Below, piece by piece: positions 1 through 8,418 of a stretch of DNA of 64,000 nt (within the stretch, counting starts at the first letter, position 1; every line of letters begins with the position of its first letter). This DNA is from Lysobacter antibioticus HS124 (lineage in GTDB: Bacteria > Pseudomonadota > Gammaproteobacteria > Xanthomonadales > Xanthomonadaceae), in assembly GCF_000336385.2 (NCBI RefSeq), contig NZ_HG424450.1, forward strand, positions 1-64,000, read 5' to 3'. The position numbers and the translations under genes are program-made. The notes beneath the pieces are model-generated. The model saw nothing but the letters and a program-made list of their open reading frames with translations. It searched no databases and was not told the DNA's origin.

Positions 1-727
1 TCTTGTACAGCAACGACTTGTCGATGGGCTTCCCGACGATCTCTCGCCCGTTCCTAGTGGTCCAGAACTTCGAGGTCGCGCCGCGAGAACGCAGCTTGGC
101 CACCAACTGCGCGGTGGGGACGCCCTCTGCGACTTGTTCGAAAATCCAGCGAACCAACGGCGCCTCCTTTGGGTCGGGTACAAGACGACGATTCCGTAGG
201 TCATAGCCTAGTGGCGGGACGCCGTGCATCCACAGACCCTTCTTCTTGCTCGCGATCATCTTGTCGCGGGCGCGGTCCACATCGAGATCTCGGTCGAACT
301 CAGCGAACGACATCATGATGTTCATCATGAGTTTTCCGATTGCATCTGCGGTGTTGAAATGCTGCGTGATGGATACGAATGCTACGTTGTTCTCCTGCAT
401 CACCTCCCAGTACAGGTGGACGAAGTCCCGGAGGCTTCTGGACAAGCGGTCCAGCTTGTAGACGAGGACGACATCAATCTTTCCTGAACGGATATCAGAC
501 AGAAGTCGCTGTAGCGCCGGTCTAAGCATTGTCGCCGCCGAGAAGCCAGCATCGTCGTAGTCATCGCTTGCCGGAATCCAGCCTTCGCATCGCCGACTGG
601 CGATGTATGCATGCCCCGCATCGCGCTGGGCTTCAATAGAGTTGTATTCCCGCTCCAGTCCCTCCTGAGTCGACTTACGAGTGTAGACGGCGCACCGGAG
701 CCGCTTTTGGTCCGTTCGCTCACTCAT
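1..727 (-). CDS. Large serine recombinase (phage integrase), partial
   Basis: Site-specific recombinase of the serine family, expected to integrate and excise the prophage through a covalent 5'-phosphoserine intermediate. Translating the minus strand from ATG at 727 gives an open frame to the window edge (about 242 residues). The N-terminal catalytic domain has YTRKST, with nucleophile Ser at about residue 19. It also has the DRLSRSL arginine motif and an FDRDLDVDRARDK segment where the family usually has FERE(x)xxER. The recombinase domain (GVPPLGYD) follows. The zinc-ribbon and coiled-coil parts lie off the left edge. Its start overlaps the stop of the DUF2924 gene (ATGAGTGA), indicating translational coupling. 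Confidence 0.93.
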   Translation of the reverse strand, partial: MSERTDQKRLRCAVYTRKSTQEGLEREYNSIEAQRDAGHAYIASRRCEGWIPASDDYDDAGFSAATMLRPALQRLLSDIRSGKIDVVLVYKLDRLSRSLRDFVHLYWEVMQENNVAFVSITQHFNTADAIGKLMMNIMMSFAEFDRDLDVDRARDKMIASKKKGLWMHGVPPLGYDLRNRRLVPDPKEAPLVRWIFEQVAEGVPTAQLVAKLRSRGATSKFWTTRNGREIVGKPIDKSLLYK

Positions 728-1199
728 CGCCCTTCCCCTTTGCTTTCGCGGCGCGAAGCCCGAAGAACACCGGGCCAGACCAGGGCGTTCCAGTGATGTA
801 CTTCGCTATCGCAGACAGGCTGGTGAAGCATTGGCCGCGATAGTCGAAGCGACCGTCGGGCATGACCGTCACAACGTGGTCCTCGCCGCCGAAGTGCCGG
901 ACCATAACGGAGCCCGGCATCGGCTTACCGTTCCGCACGCGCGGGCCAATCGTTCCCTTCTCTACGAAGGCATCGATGCGCACGCGGTTGTCCTCTAGCT
1001 TGGCGGCATGGGTCCTGGCCCACTCCAGTTCCTGTAGGCGGTAAGCGATGCGGCGCTCTAGGAAGCGGCGCTGGTCGACGATCGGTTCCTGTTCGAACAG
1101 CTGGCGCCACTGCACTTTGAGTTCGGCCATGGTCATCTTCGGTAATGCCATGACGCGTGCGACGGTGTTCGAACTGATACGAGGAGCGTCTAGTTTCAT
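720..1199 (-). CDS. DUF2924 family phage protein
   Basis: Small basic protein of the DUF2924 type, commonly found immediately upstream of phage serine recombinases. The core contains MAELKVQWRQLFEQEP, then ERRIAYRLQEL, then a C-terminal half with FDYRGQCFTSLSAIAKYITG, which resembles the 'replace/extend DNA-binding' segment seen in the family. I chose ATG at 1199 (MKLDAP); ATG at 1151 (MALPKM) is an alternative, since neither has a strong Shine-Dalgarno sequence. It overlaps the recombinase start by 8 bases, so both are probably made from one mRNA. The function is unknown; an accessory role in recombination is inferred from linkage only. Confidence 0.8.
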   Translation of the reverse strand: MKLDAPRISSNTVARVMALPKMTMAELKVQWRQLFEQEPIVDQRRFLERRIAYRLQELEWARTHAAKLEDNRVRIDAFVEKGTIGPRVRNGKPMPGSVMVRHFGGEDHVVTVMPDGRFDYRGQCFTSLSAIAKYITGTPWSGPVFFGLRAAKAKGKGDE

Positions 1200-1389
1200 C
1201 GGCGGGTTGGACGTGGTTGGTCGGGGTGCGTATGCACGCTTCCCGCGCGGGATAGTGCAACCCCCTTCTGGGTCCAACCAACAGGCGCTGAGCCAGTGCG
1301 GAAACGAACGAGAGCAAGCGCGAGCAGTTTCGCTACGGCCTGCCGGCGTTGATCTGGAGGCAGTGCGGCGGCATTGATGGGCGTCGTGT

Positions 1390-1611
1390 TCAAGCTCGGA
1401 CCTCGTGGTGCAGTCCGGTGGCGAACTCGTACGCAACGATGTCGTCGGGTCGATACCGTACCGTTCCAGCGCTGAGCAGGACGAACGCTGGGCCGCGTCC
1501 CTGACTGCGCCATTTGCGAATGGTGCATTCGTTGATCTGCCAGCGCTCGGCCAGGGCGCGAGTACGCAGCAGGGAGATGGGGGCAGACGAGGAGGGGGCA
1601 GGGGCGGGCAC
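1390..1611 (-). CDS. Excisionase/MerR-like helix-turn-helix protein
   Basis: A 73-residue protein with a winged-helix DNA-binding pattern: ALAERWQINECTIRKWRSQG (helix-turn-helix) followed by RYRPDDIVAYE, the wing and helix typical of AlpA/Xis-type proteins. Located upstream of DUF2924 and the recombinase on the same strand, it is a reasonable candidate for the recombination directionality factor or a transcriptional switch. That role is inferred from position. The same domain type recurs at 4803-5009. Confidence 0.75.
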   Translation of the reverse strand: MPAPAPSSSAPISLLRTRALAERWQINECTIRKWRSQGRGPAFVLLSAGTVRYRPDDIVAYEFATGLHHEVRA

Positions 1612-1712
1612 GCATCGTTTCGATGGGGAACATGCGTGGAAGGCTAGGACGGCCGGACGCCAATCCGAGAAACGCGATTCCGCTAAACAGAGCTGGACTC
1701 AGCTAGCCCAAG

Positions 1713-2042
1713 CTAATCCAGACTTATCGCAGGTAGGCCGAGGCGCTGGGAGAAGCGGTCCCCGAGCTCGGCTTGTATCAAATGCCCCTGCCGATCCAAC
1801 CATCGCGCGACCCAGCCCGCCGCCGCTGCGGACGTTCGGAACGGTCGGTCGATTTGCATGGTGCGCGCCTTGTGCCGGCGGATGGTTGCGGTACAGGTCG
1901 CACCGTTCTGGCCGATGGTCGCTAGCCAAACCTCTGGTGCGGCGTCAGGCACGGCGATGCAGCGGCGGCTGGCCCCCAGCCCGGCCACCTCCCAATGAAA
2001 ACCGCTGGGTAGCTCGGCGAGAATCGCGGTCGTCCTGTCCAT
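1713..2042 (-). CDS. Conserved hypothetical protein, paralog of 62912-63214
   Basis: About 109 residues from ATG at 2042 (MDRTTAIL). No enzymatic motif is recognised. It clearly matches the chromosomal gene at 62912-63214: both have LPxGFHWE, AVPD-x-A-x-x-WLAT, ATIRRH, RPFRT-x-AAA-x-WVARWL and QG-x4-AEL in the same order. The phage copy has an extra C-terminal tail (DRFSQRLGLPAISLD). The family therefore exists both in the prophage and in flanking chromosome. Function unknown. Confidence 0.75.
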   Translation of the reverse strand: MDRTTAILAELPSGFHWEVAGLGASRRCIAVPDAAPEVWLATIGQNGATCTATIRRHKARTMQIDRPFRTSAAAAGWVARWLDRQGHLIQAELGDRFSQRLGLPAISLD

Positions 2043-2215
2043 TGGGTGAACGCTACCCCTGTCCCGTCGCAAACGCCGAGACCCATTGGTCGGGAGAGCA
2101 TGGGTTCTGCGTCGTACACTTTGGTGGGCCATGGCAACCGGAATCCAACTTTTGGCAGTGGATCGCCGGCAGTTCTGTGGCCGCAATGGATGTCACATCA
2201 CCAACAGGGGCTGCA

Positions 2216-2761
2216 ATGAAGTTGTCGAACGAGGAGAGGCTGATCGTGGCCATGCTGGCGAGCGTCCAGCGTAGGCTTGGCATCATGGAGGAGCACGATG
2301 AAGTTGATCCGGACTTCGTCATGGGAGCGATCTATGCGGAGCAGCAGTGGGCAATCGCCGCCCGCTATCCGGGACTGTTCTCCCCGGAAGCGCTGCCCCC
2401 GGTGGTTAGCACGGTCCAGGAGCACCTTTCCATGTGGACTGCATTGGAACGTTGCTACGCGGAGCTGCCCCCCGTCGAACAGGAGCGCGTCGCGGCCGCG
2501 GTCGGACCGAGCCGGACGCCGGTGCGATTTCCGGGCTACGACGCTCAGCACGAACGAGACTACTTGGCCGTGACGCGCTTTACGGTCGAGTACATGCAGA
2601 TGCACATGGAGCTGGCCGACCGAGCCGACTACATCGCCGGCCAGCAGATGCTGCCGCGCTACGAGGCGATGATCGCGCGTTACCGACAAGAGAAGGCATC
2701 CGCGGACGCGGACTCCCTGGCCCCCGAGCAGTTGATTCGGGTGTTGCAGGCTGCCGAGTGA
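2216..2761 (+). CDS. YfbU family protein
   Basis: 181-residue protein beginning MKLSNEERLIVAML, matching the start of Escherichia coli YfbU (MTNAQRLIL). It also has the family signature VRFPGYDAQHERDYLAVTRF (YfbU: [20 protein letters not shown]) and a C-terminal helix with EQLIRVL. YfbU proteins are uncharacterised biochemically. It is the only plus-strand gene inside the minus-strand integration module and behaves like a moron (independently acquired cargo). I start at ATG 2216; longer in-frame starts run through the divergent gene and lack coding character. Confidence 0.8.
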   Translation: MKLSNEERLIVAMLASVQRRLGIMEEHDEVDPDFVMGAIYAEQQWAIAARYPGLFSPEALPPVVSTVQEHLSMWTALERCYAELPPVEQERVAAAVGPSRTPVRFPGYDAQHERDYLAVTRFTVEYMQMHMELADRADYIAGQQMLPRYEAMIARYRQEKASADADSLAPEQLIRVLQAAE

Positions 2762-2766
2762 CCAGG

Positions 2767-2794
2767 CCCCCGGCTGGCCGGGGGTGCCCGGCCA
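2767..2794. terminator. Hairpin pair between convergent genes
   Basis: Two mutually exclusive GC-rich stems sit between the convergent YfbU and HTH genes. CCCCCGG (2767-2773) pairs with CCGGGGG (2778-2784). CTGGCCGGG (2774-2782) pairs with CCCGGCCAG (2786-2794). It probably serves as a terminator for one or both genes; there is only a short T run. Confidence 0.5.
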
Positions 2795-2804
2795 GCTTTG
2801 GCGT

Positions 2805-3233
2805 TCACTGCGCCGCTGTCGCCTCCAGTAGCTGTCGGGCGCGCCGCTTCCCGAGCTTCCGCAGCGACGCCAGCTTCACTACGAAGTTGTCGCTGGGCGT
2901 CTTGCCCGATTCCCAGAGGTAGATCGAGCCGACCGACGAACCGGCCAACCGACCGAGCTGAGCGGCGCTGAGGTCCAGACGAGTTCGCAGCTCGACCAGC
3001 GCATGGGCCGAGAACCAGTCGCGTGCTTCCTGGAGGGAGACCTGCGAGGGGCGGCGCGGCTTGCGCGCCCCCTGTCTGGCCGGGGAGGAGGAAAAAGTCC
3101 GACCGCGCTTTAGCTCGATCAACTCCTTCTTTTGTGCGGCGATCCGCTCAAGCAGAGGCGCGATCAGCAGCCGAGCTTCTTTCCGAGCGATACGAACCAT
3201 GTCGTTCTTGAGCTTTGCTTCCTTGGCGATCAT
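2805..3233 (-). CDS. HTH-domain phage regulator candidate
   Basis: 142 residues from ATG at 3233 (MIAKEAKLKNDM). The N-terminal half is a charged helix (ERIAAQKKELIELKRGR). The C-terminal half looks like an XRE-type helix-turn-helix: RTRLDLSAAQLGRLAG, SVGSIYLWESGK and a final RKLGKRRARQLLEA. Proteins of this layout are annotated as transcriptional regulators. Its place in the minus-strand lysogeny arm makes a repressor role possible, but no operator was tied to it. Confidence 0.7.
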   Translation of the reverse strand: MIAKEAKLKNDMVRIARKEARLLIAPLLERIAAQKKELIELKRGRTFSSSPARQGARKPRRPSQVSLQEARDWFSAHALVELRTRLDLSAAQLGRLAGSSVGSIYLWESGKTPSDNFVVKLASLRKLGKRRARQLLEATAAQ

Positions 3234-3309
3234 GTTGAGTCCTGGGGTTGGGGGAAGTGGGCATTGCGTTGGGCGAGATGAACGGTCCCGTGGCGGGGTA
3301 CGGACCGCC

Positions 3310-4242
3310 TCAGTCCACATCGTCGCGAATCCAGACGAAACCGTCGGCGACGCCGATGAAGTCGCGAAACTCGCGGCGGGTGCAGATCTGCTGCAAGCTG
3401 CGGATGTCGCGGTCGTAGTTGGCATCGGTGACCGCATCGGACAGACGGTGGTGCGCCCGCCCACGCTCGTGCGCGCGGGTGATCGAGGCGACAAAAGCGC
3501 GTTGCTTTCCGCGCAGGCTTAGCTGGCGATGCCGGACCCTGAGCCAGGCATTATCCGGCCCCATTTCGAACCACAGCGGCTTCTCGCTACCAGCGCTCGA
3601 ATGCGGCCGCGGGTTTCGCGACGACGGATCTGCACGGATCTGACGCTCGATCAACGCCTCGCGCTCCAGCCACAGGCCGTTGGTCTCGAGCTTGGCCACC
3701 CCAATGAGCGGCACGACGGACCAACCTGGCTTGCCAAGCGCGTCATGATGCATCCGCGACGTGGTCAGGATGATCAATCGCGACGCGAGGATCTTGCGCA
3801 GGGCATTGACCACCTCCGTGTAGTCGACCTGCCATCCGCAGCGCAATAGCACGACTGAGACGTCGCCGCGTGGCGTATCGATGCTCGCCAAGTTCCACAA
3901 GCGTTGTGCCAACAGCACGGTCGGCTTGGCTCGCTCGCCGGCCATTTGACGGCTCAGGGTCTCGGGCAACCATTCGCGTTGCAGCTGCACCGACTCGAAA
4001 GGTGGCCCTTGCGATTCGACTTGGCCACCGCACTCCATGCACGGCAGCAAGCGGTGCTCGCCGGCTTCGTAGACATGTCGGGCCTGCTGTCGTCCGCAGT
4101 CCCTGCACTGGACGCGGCGTGTTCGCCGAGGCGCGTGGAATGCGCCCAGCGCAGCGAGATCGGTCATGACGTCTGCGCCCTTCGCGGGCAGCAGGGCGTC
4201 GACCGGTTCGCTTTCGAACCAGCGCAAATAGAGATTGAGCAC
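3310..4242 (-). CDS. Zinc-ribbon protein of unknown function
   Basis: 310-residue protein with one zinc-ribbon-like four-cysteine cluster near the N-terminus: CRDC (C46, C49) and CMEC (C68, C71) separated by 18 residues. The remainder is mixed alpha/beta with QVDYTEVVNALRKILASRLIILTT and a basic RVRHRQLSLRGKQRAF stretch, and ends FVWIRDDVD. No known catalytic motif is seen. It is the promoter-proximal gene of the leftward transcription unit, facing the early operon across a 560-base gap. Confidence 0.65.
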   Translation of the reverse strand: MLNLYLRWFESEPVDALLPAKGADVMTDLAALGAFHAPRRTRRVQCRDCGRQQARHVYEAGEHRLLPCMECGGQVESQGPPFESVQLQREWLPETLSRQMAGERAKPTVLLAQRLWNLASIDTPRGDVSVVLLRCGWQVDYTEVVNALRKILASRLIILTTSRMHHDALGKPGWSVVPLIGVAKLETNGLWLEREALIERQIRADPSSRNPRPHSSAGSEKPLWFEMGPDNAWLRVRHRQLSLRGKQRAFVASITRAHERGRAHHRLSDAVTDANYDRDIRSLQQICTRREFRDFIGVADGFVWIRDDVD

Positions 4243-4802
4243 GCAAGATACTTCCTTGAGGTTTTTCTGGACGCAACCCGTCGATCAGGCCTTTTCCGGC
4301 CCGATGCAGTACGGCTCGTCGGAGTAGGTGCAGCTGCGGGTTACGGCGAAATCGAGCGATGTCGCCGCGATCCGATCTGGGCCGGATTCGGTAGGTGCGG
4401 TAGCTCGCATCGGCCTACAGAGGAGGCGACGCGGGTGGAGGCGCGGAATCGATCAGCGCAACGTTGGCGATGGCAGGAACGAGTAGTACGAGTGAGGTGC
4501 AACAGTCCTTTGTTCATGGGGAAGTCCGGGGGGATGACCACTTCGAGTGGTGGTATGTGACCTTGATCGCAGCCTATCGCGCACATGAACAGGCCGCAAT
4601 ACGACTCGTGCGACTCGGACGTCATGAGACGGTTCTGGATCGGTTCGATTCATGCTTCGTTACGCTTTCGCCGCTTCGCGGTGCGAATTTCGAGCTGATC
4701 TCTAGCAACTTATATCAAACACGGCTTCAACCTATAGCGGCTTTCGGAAGACCCTCGCGTCCTCGGCACACCGTGCCGTTGATCGAACCGAGGAGTGATG
4801 GA
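4243..4802. promoter_or_regulatory. Divergent control region between lysogeny arm and early operon
   Basis: 560 bases with no convincing gene separate the leftward module from the rightward early operon, the expected site of the genetic switch. On the plus strand a promoter-like pair TTTCGA (4688-4693), 16 bp, TTATAT (4710-4715) stands out as AT-rich in a GC-rich context. A perfect small dyad CCACT-TCG-AGTGG occupies 4538-4550 and could be an operator half-site pair. Both assignments are by eye. Confidence 0.35.
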
Positions 4803-5009
4803 GTGAGCAGCAACAACCTTTCCCCTGAGCAGCTCGCCGCGCGCTGGGAAGTCACGCTCGATACCTTGCAGCGCTGGCGTCGCGAGAAGGTCGGCCCGCG
4901 CTTTTTCAAAGTCGAGCGCCGCATCCGATATCGCCTTGAGGACGTCGAGGCCTACGAGAGCGCGTCGCTGCGCTCATGCGGCATCGGCGCCGCGGGAGCC
5001 GCGGCATGA
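4803..5009 (+). CDS. Helix-turn-helix DNA-binding protein
   Basis: 68-residue protein starting at GTG 4803 (VSSNNLSPEQLA) after a GAGGAG-like ribosome site. LAARWEVTLDTLQRWRREK is a helix-turn-helix and RIRYRLEDVEAYE the following wing, as in MerR/AlpA-type proteins. First gene of the early operon, so an early transcription regulator is plausible. The stop overlaps the next start (ATGA). Confidence 0.75.
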   Translation: MSSNNLSPEQLAARWEVTLDTLQRWRREKVGPRFFKVERRIRYRLEDVEAYESASLRSCGIGAAGAAA

Positions 5010-5476
5010 CGCTGTTGGAGCGTTGCATCGGTCGCCCCGCATCGGAGCTGGCCGAGTACCCACCGGAGATGCTGCTGGATCTGAAACTGCAGGCCGCAAA
5101 CGCAGTCGCCAGTGCGAAAGCACATTACGACGTCATCGATCGAGCGCTTGATCTTCGATACCACCGGATCGCGGAACAACAGCGAATGGCTGAGGGGAAA
5201 GACACCGGGACGGTGACGTTCCGCGACGGCGTCGTTCGCGTCAGCGTCGAGCTACCCAAGCGCGTCGAGTGGGATCAAGCGCAGTTGGGCCGAATCGTCG
5301 AACGCATCCGCGCAGCCGGTCAGGACCCTGGCGAGTTCGTGGAGATCAGTTATCGCATCAGCGAGGCCAAATACGGCGCATGGCCAGCGTCGATGCGCGC
5401 CTCATTCGATGCGGCACGCACGCTCAAAAGCGGCAAGCCCACGTTCCGTCTGTCGTTGACAGAAGGTACACCGTGA
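5006..5476 (+). CDS. Early-operon hypothetical protein
   Basis: 156 residues from ATG 5006, coupled to the upstream HTH gene by an ATGA overlap. The N-terminal part is helical (PPEMLLDLKLQAANAVASAKAHYDVI) and a beta-rich part follows with GTVTFRDGVVRVSVELPKRVEWD. Similar small proteins precede AAA ATPase/Cas4-like pairs in temperate phages, but I do not recognise a named family or catalytic residues. Confidence 0.65.
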   Translation: MTLLERCIGRPASELAEYPPEMLLDLKLQAANAVASAKAHYDVIDRALDLRYHRIAEQQRMAEGKDTGTVTFRDGVVRVSVELPKRVEWDQAQLGRIVERIRAAGQDPGEFVEISYRISEAKYGAWPASMRASFDAARTLKSGKPTFRLSLTEGTP

Positions 5477-5555
5477 TGTTCGTCTCAATTTTGAGTGGCG
5501 TAAGCCAGGCGCCGAGCCAGCCCATTGCAGGCGAGCACTTGCCGGGAGGGGACTG

Positions 5556-6383
5556 ATGACTCTGCCGATTATCACCGCCACCCAGCGGTTGGCTGAGACG
5601 CGCGGCGTCAAAGGCGTGTTGGTAGGACGCTGGGGTCTGGGTAAGACCTACCAGCTGTGGTCGCTGGACCCGGCCACCACCCTGTTCGTGGACATCGAGG
5701 CCGGCGACCTGGCGGTCAAACACTGGCCCGGCGACAGCCTGCGCCCGCGCACCTGGGATGACTGCCGAGACCTGGCCGTGTTCCTGGGCGGCCCGAATCC
5801 GGCGCTGCGCGACGGCCAGCACTTCAGCCAATGGAACTACGAACAGGCCTGTCTGCGCTACGGCGATCCGCACGTCTTGGATCGCTACCGCACACTTTTC
5901 ATCGACTCGATCACCGTCGCCGGTCGCCTGTGCTTCCAATGGTGCAAGGGTCAGCCGCAGGCGTTCTCGGACCGGAACAACAAGCCCGATCTGCGCGGGG
6001 CGTATGGCCTGCTCGGTCAGGAGATGGTGGCGTGGTTGACCCATCTCCAGCACGCGCGGGACAAGCACGTCTGGTTCGTCGGCATCCTCGATGAACGGAC
6101 CGACGAGTTCAATCGCCGCTACCACGAACTGCAGATCGACGGCTCCAAGACCGGCCTGGAACTGCCGGGCATCGTGGACGAGGTGATCACGCTGGCCGAG
6201 ATCAAGCCCGCCGAGGGTGAGCCCTATCGCGCCTTCGTCTGCCAAACCGCCAATCCCTGGGGCTATCCGGCCAAAGACCGATCCGGCCGCCTCGACCTGG
6301 TCGAGCCCCCGGACCTGGGCCGGCTGATGCGCAAGCTCGGCGCGCCCGAGGCCGCCGCGGCCGACGCTCCTCCCCTTCACTAA
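5556..6383 (+). CDS. Phage AAA-family ATPase (RecA-like nucleotide-binding)
   Basis: 275-residue P-loop NTPase of the AAA_24-type phage nucleotide-binding family, often paired with single-strand annealing or exonuclease genes. The Walker A is GRWGLGKT (residues 24-31, Lys30). LFVDIEAGDL follows as a sensor/acidic strand. YRTLFIDSIT is the Walker B. It probably powers recombination or replication-fork processing with the neighbouring ssDNA-binding candidate and Cas4-like nuclease. The 80-base gap before it contains no gene. Confidence 0.8.
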   Translation: MTLPIITATQRLAETRGVKGVLVGRWGLGKTYQLWSLDPATTLFVDIEAGDLAVKHWPGDSLRPRTWDDCRDLAVFLGGPNPALRDGQHFSQWNYEQACLRYGDPHVLDRYRTLFIDSITVAGRLCFQWCKGQPQAFSDRNNKPDLRGAYGLLGQEMVAWLTHLQHARDKHVWFVGILDERTDEFNRRYHELQIDGSKTGLELPGIVDEVITLAEIKPAEGEPYRAFVCQTANPWGYPAKDRSGRLDLVEPPDLGRLMRKLGAPEAAAADAPPLH

Positions 6384-6398
6384 TTCGCAGGAGACGCG

Positions 6399-7010
6399 AT
6401 GTCTAGCTGGAACGACTTCAACAGCGCCGAGAATCCGGCGTTCTCTCTCATCCCCAAAGGCACGCTGGTCAAGGTCCGTATGACGATTCGACCGGGTGGC
6501 TACAGCGACGAGGCCAACGGTTGGCGGCACGGCTGGGCGACCCGCAAGCCCGAAACCGGCGCCATCTATCTCAATGCCGAGTTCGTTGTACTCGAAGGAA
6601 AGTACGCCAGGCGCAAGCTGTGGTCGTTGATCGGCCTGCACAGCCCCAAGGGGCCGACCTGGGGCCAGATGGGACGCAGCTTTATCAAGGGCGTACTCAA
6701 CTCCGCGTTCGGGCTTCATCCGGACGATCAGAGCGCGGCGGCGCAGGCAGGTCGCTGCATCGAGAGCTTCGCGGACCTGGACGGCATCGTGTTCGCCGGT
6801 AAGGTCGACTGGGAGAAGGGTAACGATGACGACGACAAGGCAGTGGTCAAGGTTCCGATCATGCCCGACCACCCGCAATACAAAGAGGTCATGGGAGCGG
6901 CGCCGCCCTCGCGGACCAGCCCGACGGCGGCGCCGGCCCGCCTCGCTACCGGATCGCCGTCGCCGGCCGCGAGCTCGCCCGTTCCCAGTCGCCCCGTGTG
7001 GGCAGAGTAG
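6399..7010 (+). CDS. Probable ssDNA-binding/recombination accessory protein
   Basis: 203 residues. The N-terminal two thirds are beta-rich (LIPKGTLVKVRMTI, YLNAEFVVLEGKYARRKLWSLIG). The C-terminus is a disordered Pro/Ala/Ser tail ending in PVWAE. A globular OB-like body with a flexible tail, directly after an AAA_24 ATPase, resembles DUF669-type phage single-strand-binding proteins. This is inference from layout; no family signature is certain. Confidence 0.5.
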   Translation: MSSWNDFNSAENPAFSLIPKGTLVKVRMTIRPGGYSDEANGWRHGWATRKPETGAIYLNAEFVVLEGKYARRKLWSLIGLHSPKGPTWGQMGRSFIKGVLNSAFGLHPDDQSAAAQAGRCIESFADLDGIVFAGKVDWEKGNDDDDKAVVKVPIMPDHPQYKEVMGAAPPSRTSPTAAPARLATGSPSPAASSPVPSRPVWAE

Positions 7011-7025
7011 CGCGGGCAACGGCCG

Positions 7026-7223
7026 ATGACGCGAACCTCACCCCTGCAGGACCGGCATCCGAACCAGCACGGCATCTACATTGAACTGCGCAAGCTCTCC
7101 GGCGCCGACCTGGACGCCCTGGTTCAGCACTACCAGCACCAAGCTGAGCTGCACCGGGCGCACGCCCAAGCGTTGATCGCCTACCGCGAACGCGTGGTCG
7201 ACATGTCCCGCCATGGCCGATGA
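7026..7223 (+). CDS. Small early protein
   Basis: 65-residue charged helical protein (LDALVQHYQHQAELHRAHAQ). The start at 7026 sits 16 bases after the upstream stop, and the stop overlaps the next gene's ATG. No family recognised. Confidence 0.55.
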   Translation: MTRTSPLQDRHPNQHGIYIELRKLSGADLDALVQHYQHQAELHRAHAQALIAYRERVVDMSRHGR

Positions 7224-7651
7224 CGCCGTGCTGGGCCTGTGGCAGGCCGGCGCGTGGGTTCGGTCATCTGGACCTGCGCCGCCGAATCGGTGATCCGCGG
7301 CGGACACCGTACCGCTGGGCGTTCTGCTCGATGAGCTGCCAGAACGCCTTCCATCAACTCTACGACACCCGACGCCGGAGCGATCCGGCGTCGATAGAGG
7401 AGCTTTTGCCCGTGACCCACCCGCTGACCCCTGACGCGCAGCGCGCCTGCTTGCGCGCGCTGGCTTCCGCCGCCGCTCGCGTCGGCTTCGATGTGCCGCT
7501 GGCGAAGTACACCCAAGTGCAAGCCACCGAGGTGATCGTGGCCGTGACGATGGCCTACGAGAAATCGCTGCATGTGCAGTCCGAGCCGAGCAACAAACCG
7601 AACAAGACGCTCACCGACGACGCGCCCTTCGACGACCCCATCCCCTTCTAG
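7220..7651 (+). CDS. DUF6511-like phage protein
   Basis: 143 residues. The N-terminal zinc-finger-like module has CWACGRPARGFGHLDLR, then WAFCSMSCQNAFHQLY, giving CxxC...CxxxC ligands. This layout is typical of the DUF6511 family found in phage early operons. The C-terminal helix (VIVAVTMAYEKSLH) and acidic tail are unremarkable. ATGA overlap with the upstream gene. Confidence 0.65.
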   Translation: MTPCWACGRPARGFGHLDLRRRIGDPRRTPYRWAFCSMSCQNAFHQLYDTRRRSDPASIEELLPVTHPLTPDAQRACLRALASAAARVGFDVPLAKYTQVQATEVIVAVTMAYEKSLHVQSEPSNKPNKTLTDDAPFDDPIPF

Positions 7652-7657
7652 GCCGCC

Positions 7658-8407
7658 ATGCTCGACTTCAACACCCACGATGTCTCCGAGCATCTAGGCG
7701 GACTGGTGGATGCCGCGATGGAGCGCGAGGCGGCGACCCTGCCGCCGCGTGCCTATCTGGGCGCATCCAGCCTCGGCGAGGACTGCAGCCGGCGGCTGCA
7801 ATTCCAGTACTTCGACGCTCCCAAGGACGTCGGCCGCCACTTTCCCGGTCGACTGCTCCGGGTGTTCGCACGCGGCCACCGCGTCGAGGATTGGATGGCC
7901 GACTGGCTGCGGCTCGCCGGGTTCGACCTTCGCACACGTAATGACCAAGGAGCGCAGTTCGGCTTCGCCACGGCCGATGGCCGAGTGCGCGGTCACGCCG
8001 ATGGCGTAATCGTCGGAGGTCCCGACAGCTTCCACTACCCGATGCTCTGGGAGAACAAGGCGGTCGGCGCCAAGACCTTCCGCGAGTTGCAGAAGAAGCG
8101 ACTCGCCGCCAGCCGGCCGGTCTACGCCACCCAGATCGCGCTGTACCAGGCGTATCTCGACCTGCACGAACACCCGGCGCTGTTCACCGCGATCTGCACC
8201 GACGACATGGCGATCTATGCCGAGCGCGTGGCGTTCGACCGTGGCCTGGCGCAGCGTGCGTCCGATCGCGCCGTCGAGATCCTGCGCGCCTGCGATGCCG
8301 CTGAGCTTCTGCCCCGGATCAGTACCACCCCGGTCCACCAGACCTGCCGTCAATGTCCCTGGCAGGACCGTTGCTGGTCCGTCCCCCTCTCCCCCACGCT
8401 CCATTAA
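7658..8407 (+). CDS. Cas4-like PD-(D/E)XK exonuclease
   Basis: 249 residues. The nuclease core shows GHADG (Asp115) and LWENKAV (Glu132, Lys134), the D...ExK triad, followed by a QIALYQAYL helix. Four cysteines fit an iron-sulfur cluster: Cys43 and a C-terminal CRQCPWQDRC (Cys230, 233, 239), the Cas4/AddB arrangement. In phages such proteins resect DNA ends for recombination. There is no CRISPR locus in the window, so this is a recombination exonuclease, not an adaptation gene. Confidence 0.85.
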   Translation: MLDFNTHDVSEHLGGLVDAAMEREAATLPPRAYLGASSLGEDCSRRLQFQYFDAPKDVGRHFPGRLLRVFARGHRVEDWMADWLRLAGFDLRTRNDQGAQFGFATADGRVRGHADGVIVGGPDSFHYPMLWENKAVGAKTFRELQKKRLAASRPVYATQIALYQAYLDLHEHPALFTAICTDDMAIYAERVAFDRGLAQRASDRAVEILRACDAAELLPRISTTPVHQTCRQCPWQDRCWSVPLSPTLH

Positions 8408-8418
8408 TCGAGATCCTC

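Noticed and set aside
400-723. 107-codon minus-strand ORF at the recombinase start
   Set aside because: It is a shadow. Re-translating from ATG 727 in the adjacent frame gives the serine recombinase with YTRKST and DRLSRSL motifs.
4341-4625. 94-codon minus-strand ORF in the divergent control region
   Set aside because: No protein-like pattern, no ribosome site, and it overlaps the likely switch region.
5424-7019. 531-codon minus-strand ORF
   Set aside because: It lies antisense to three convincing plus-strand genes and has low-complexity Arg/Gly/Val composition typical of antisense of high-GC genes.
7658-8407. Cas4-like protein as evidence for CRISPR
   Set aside because: No cas1, cas2 or repeat array anywhere in the window; context is phage recombination.
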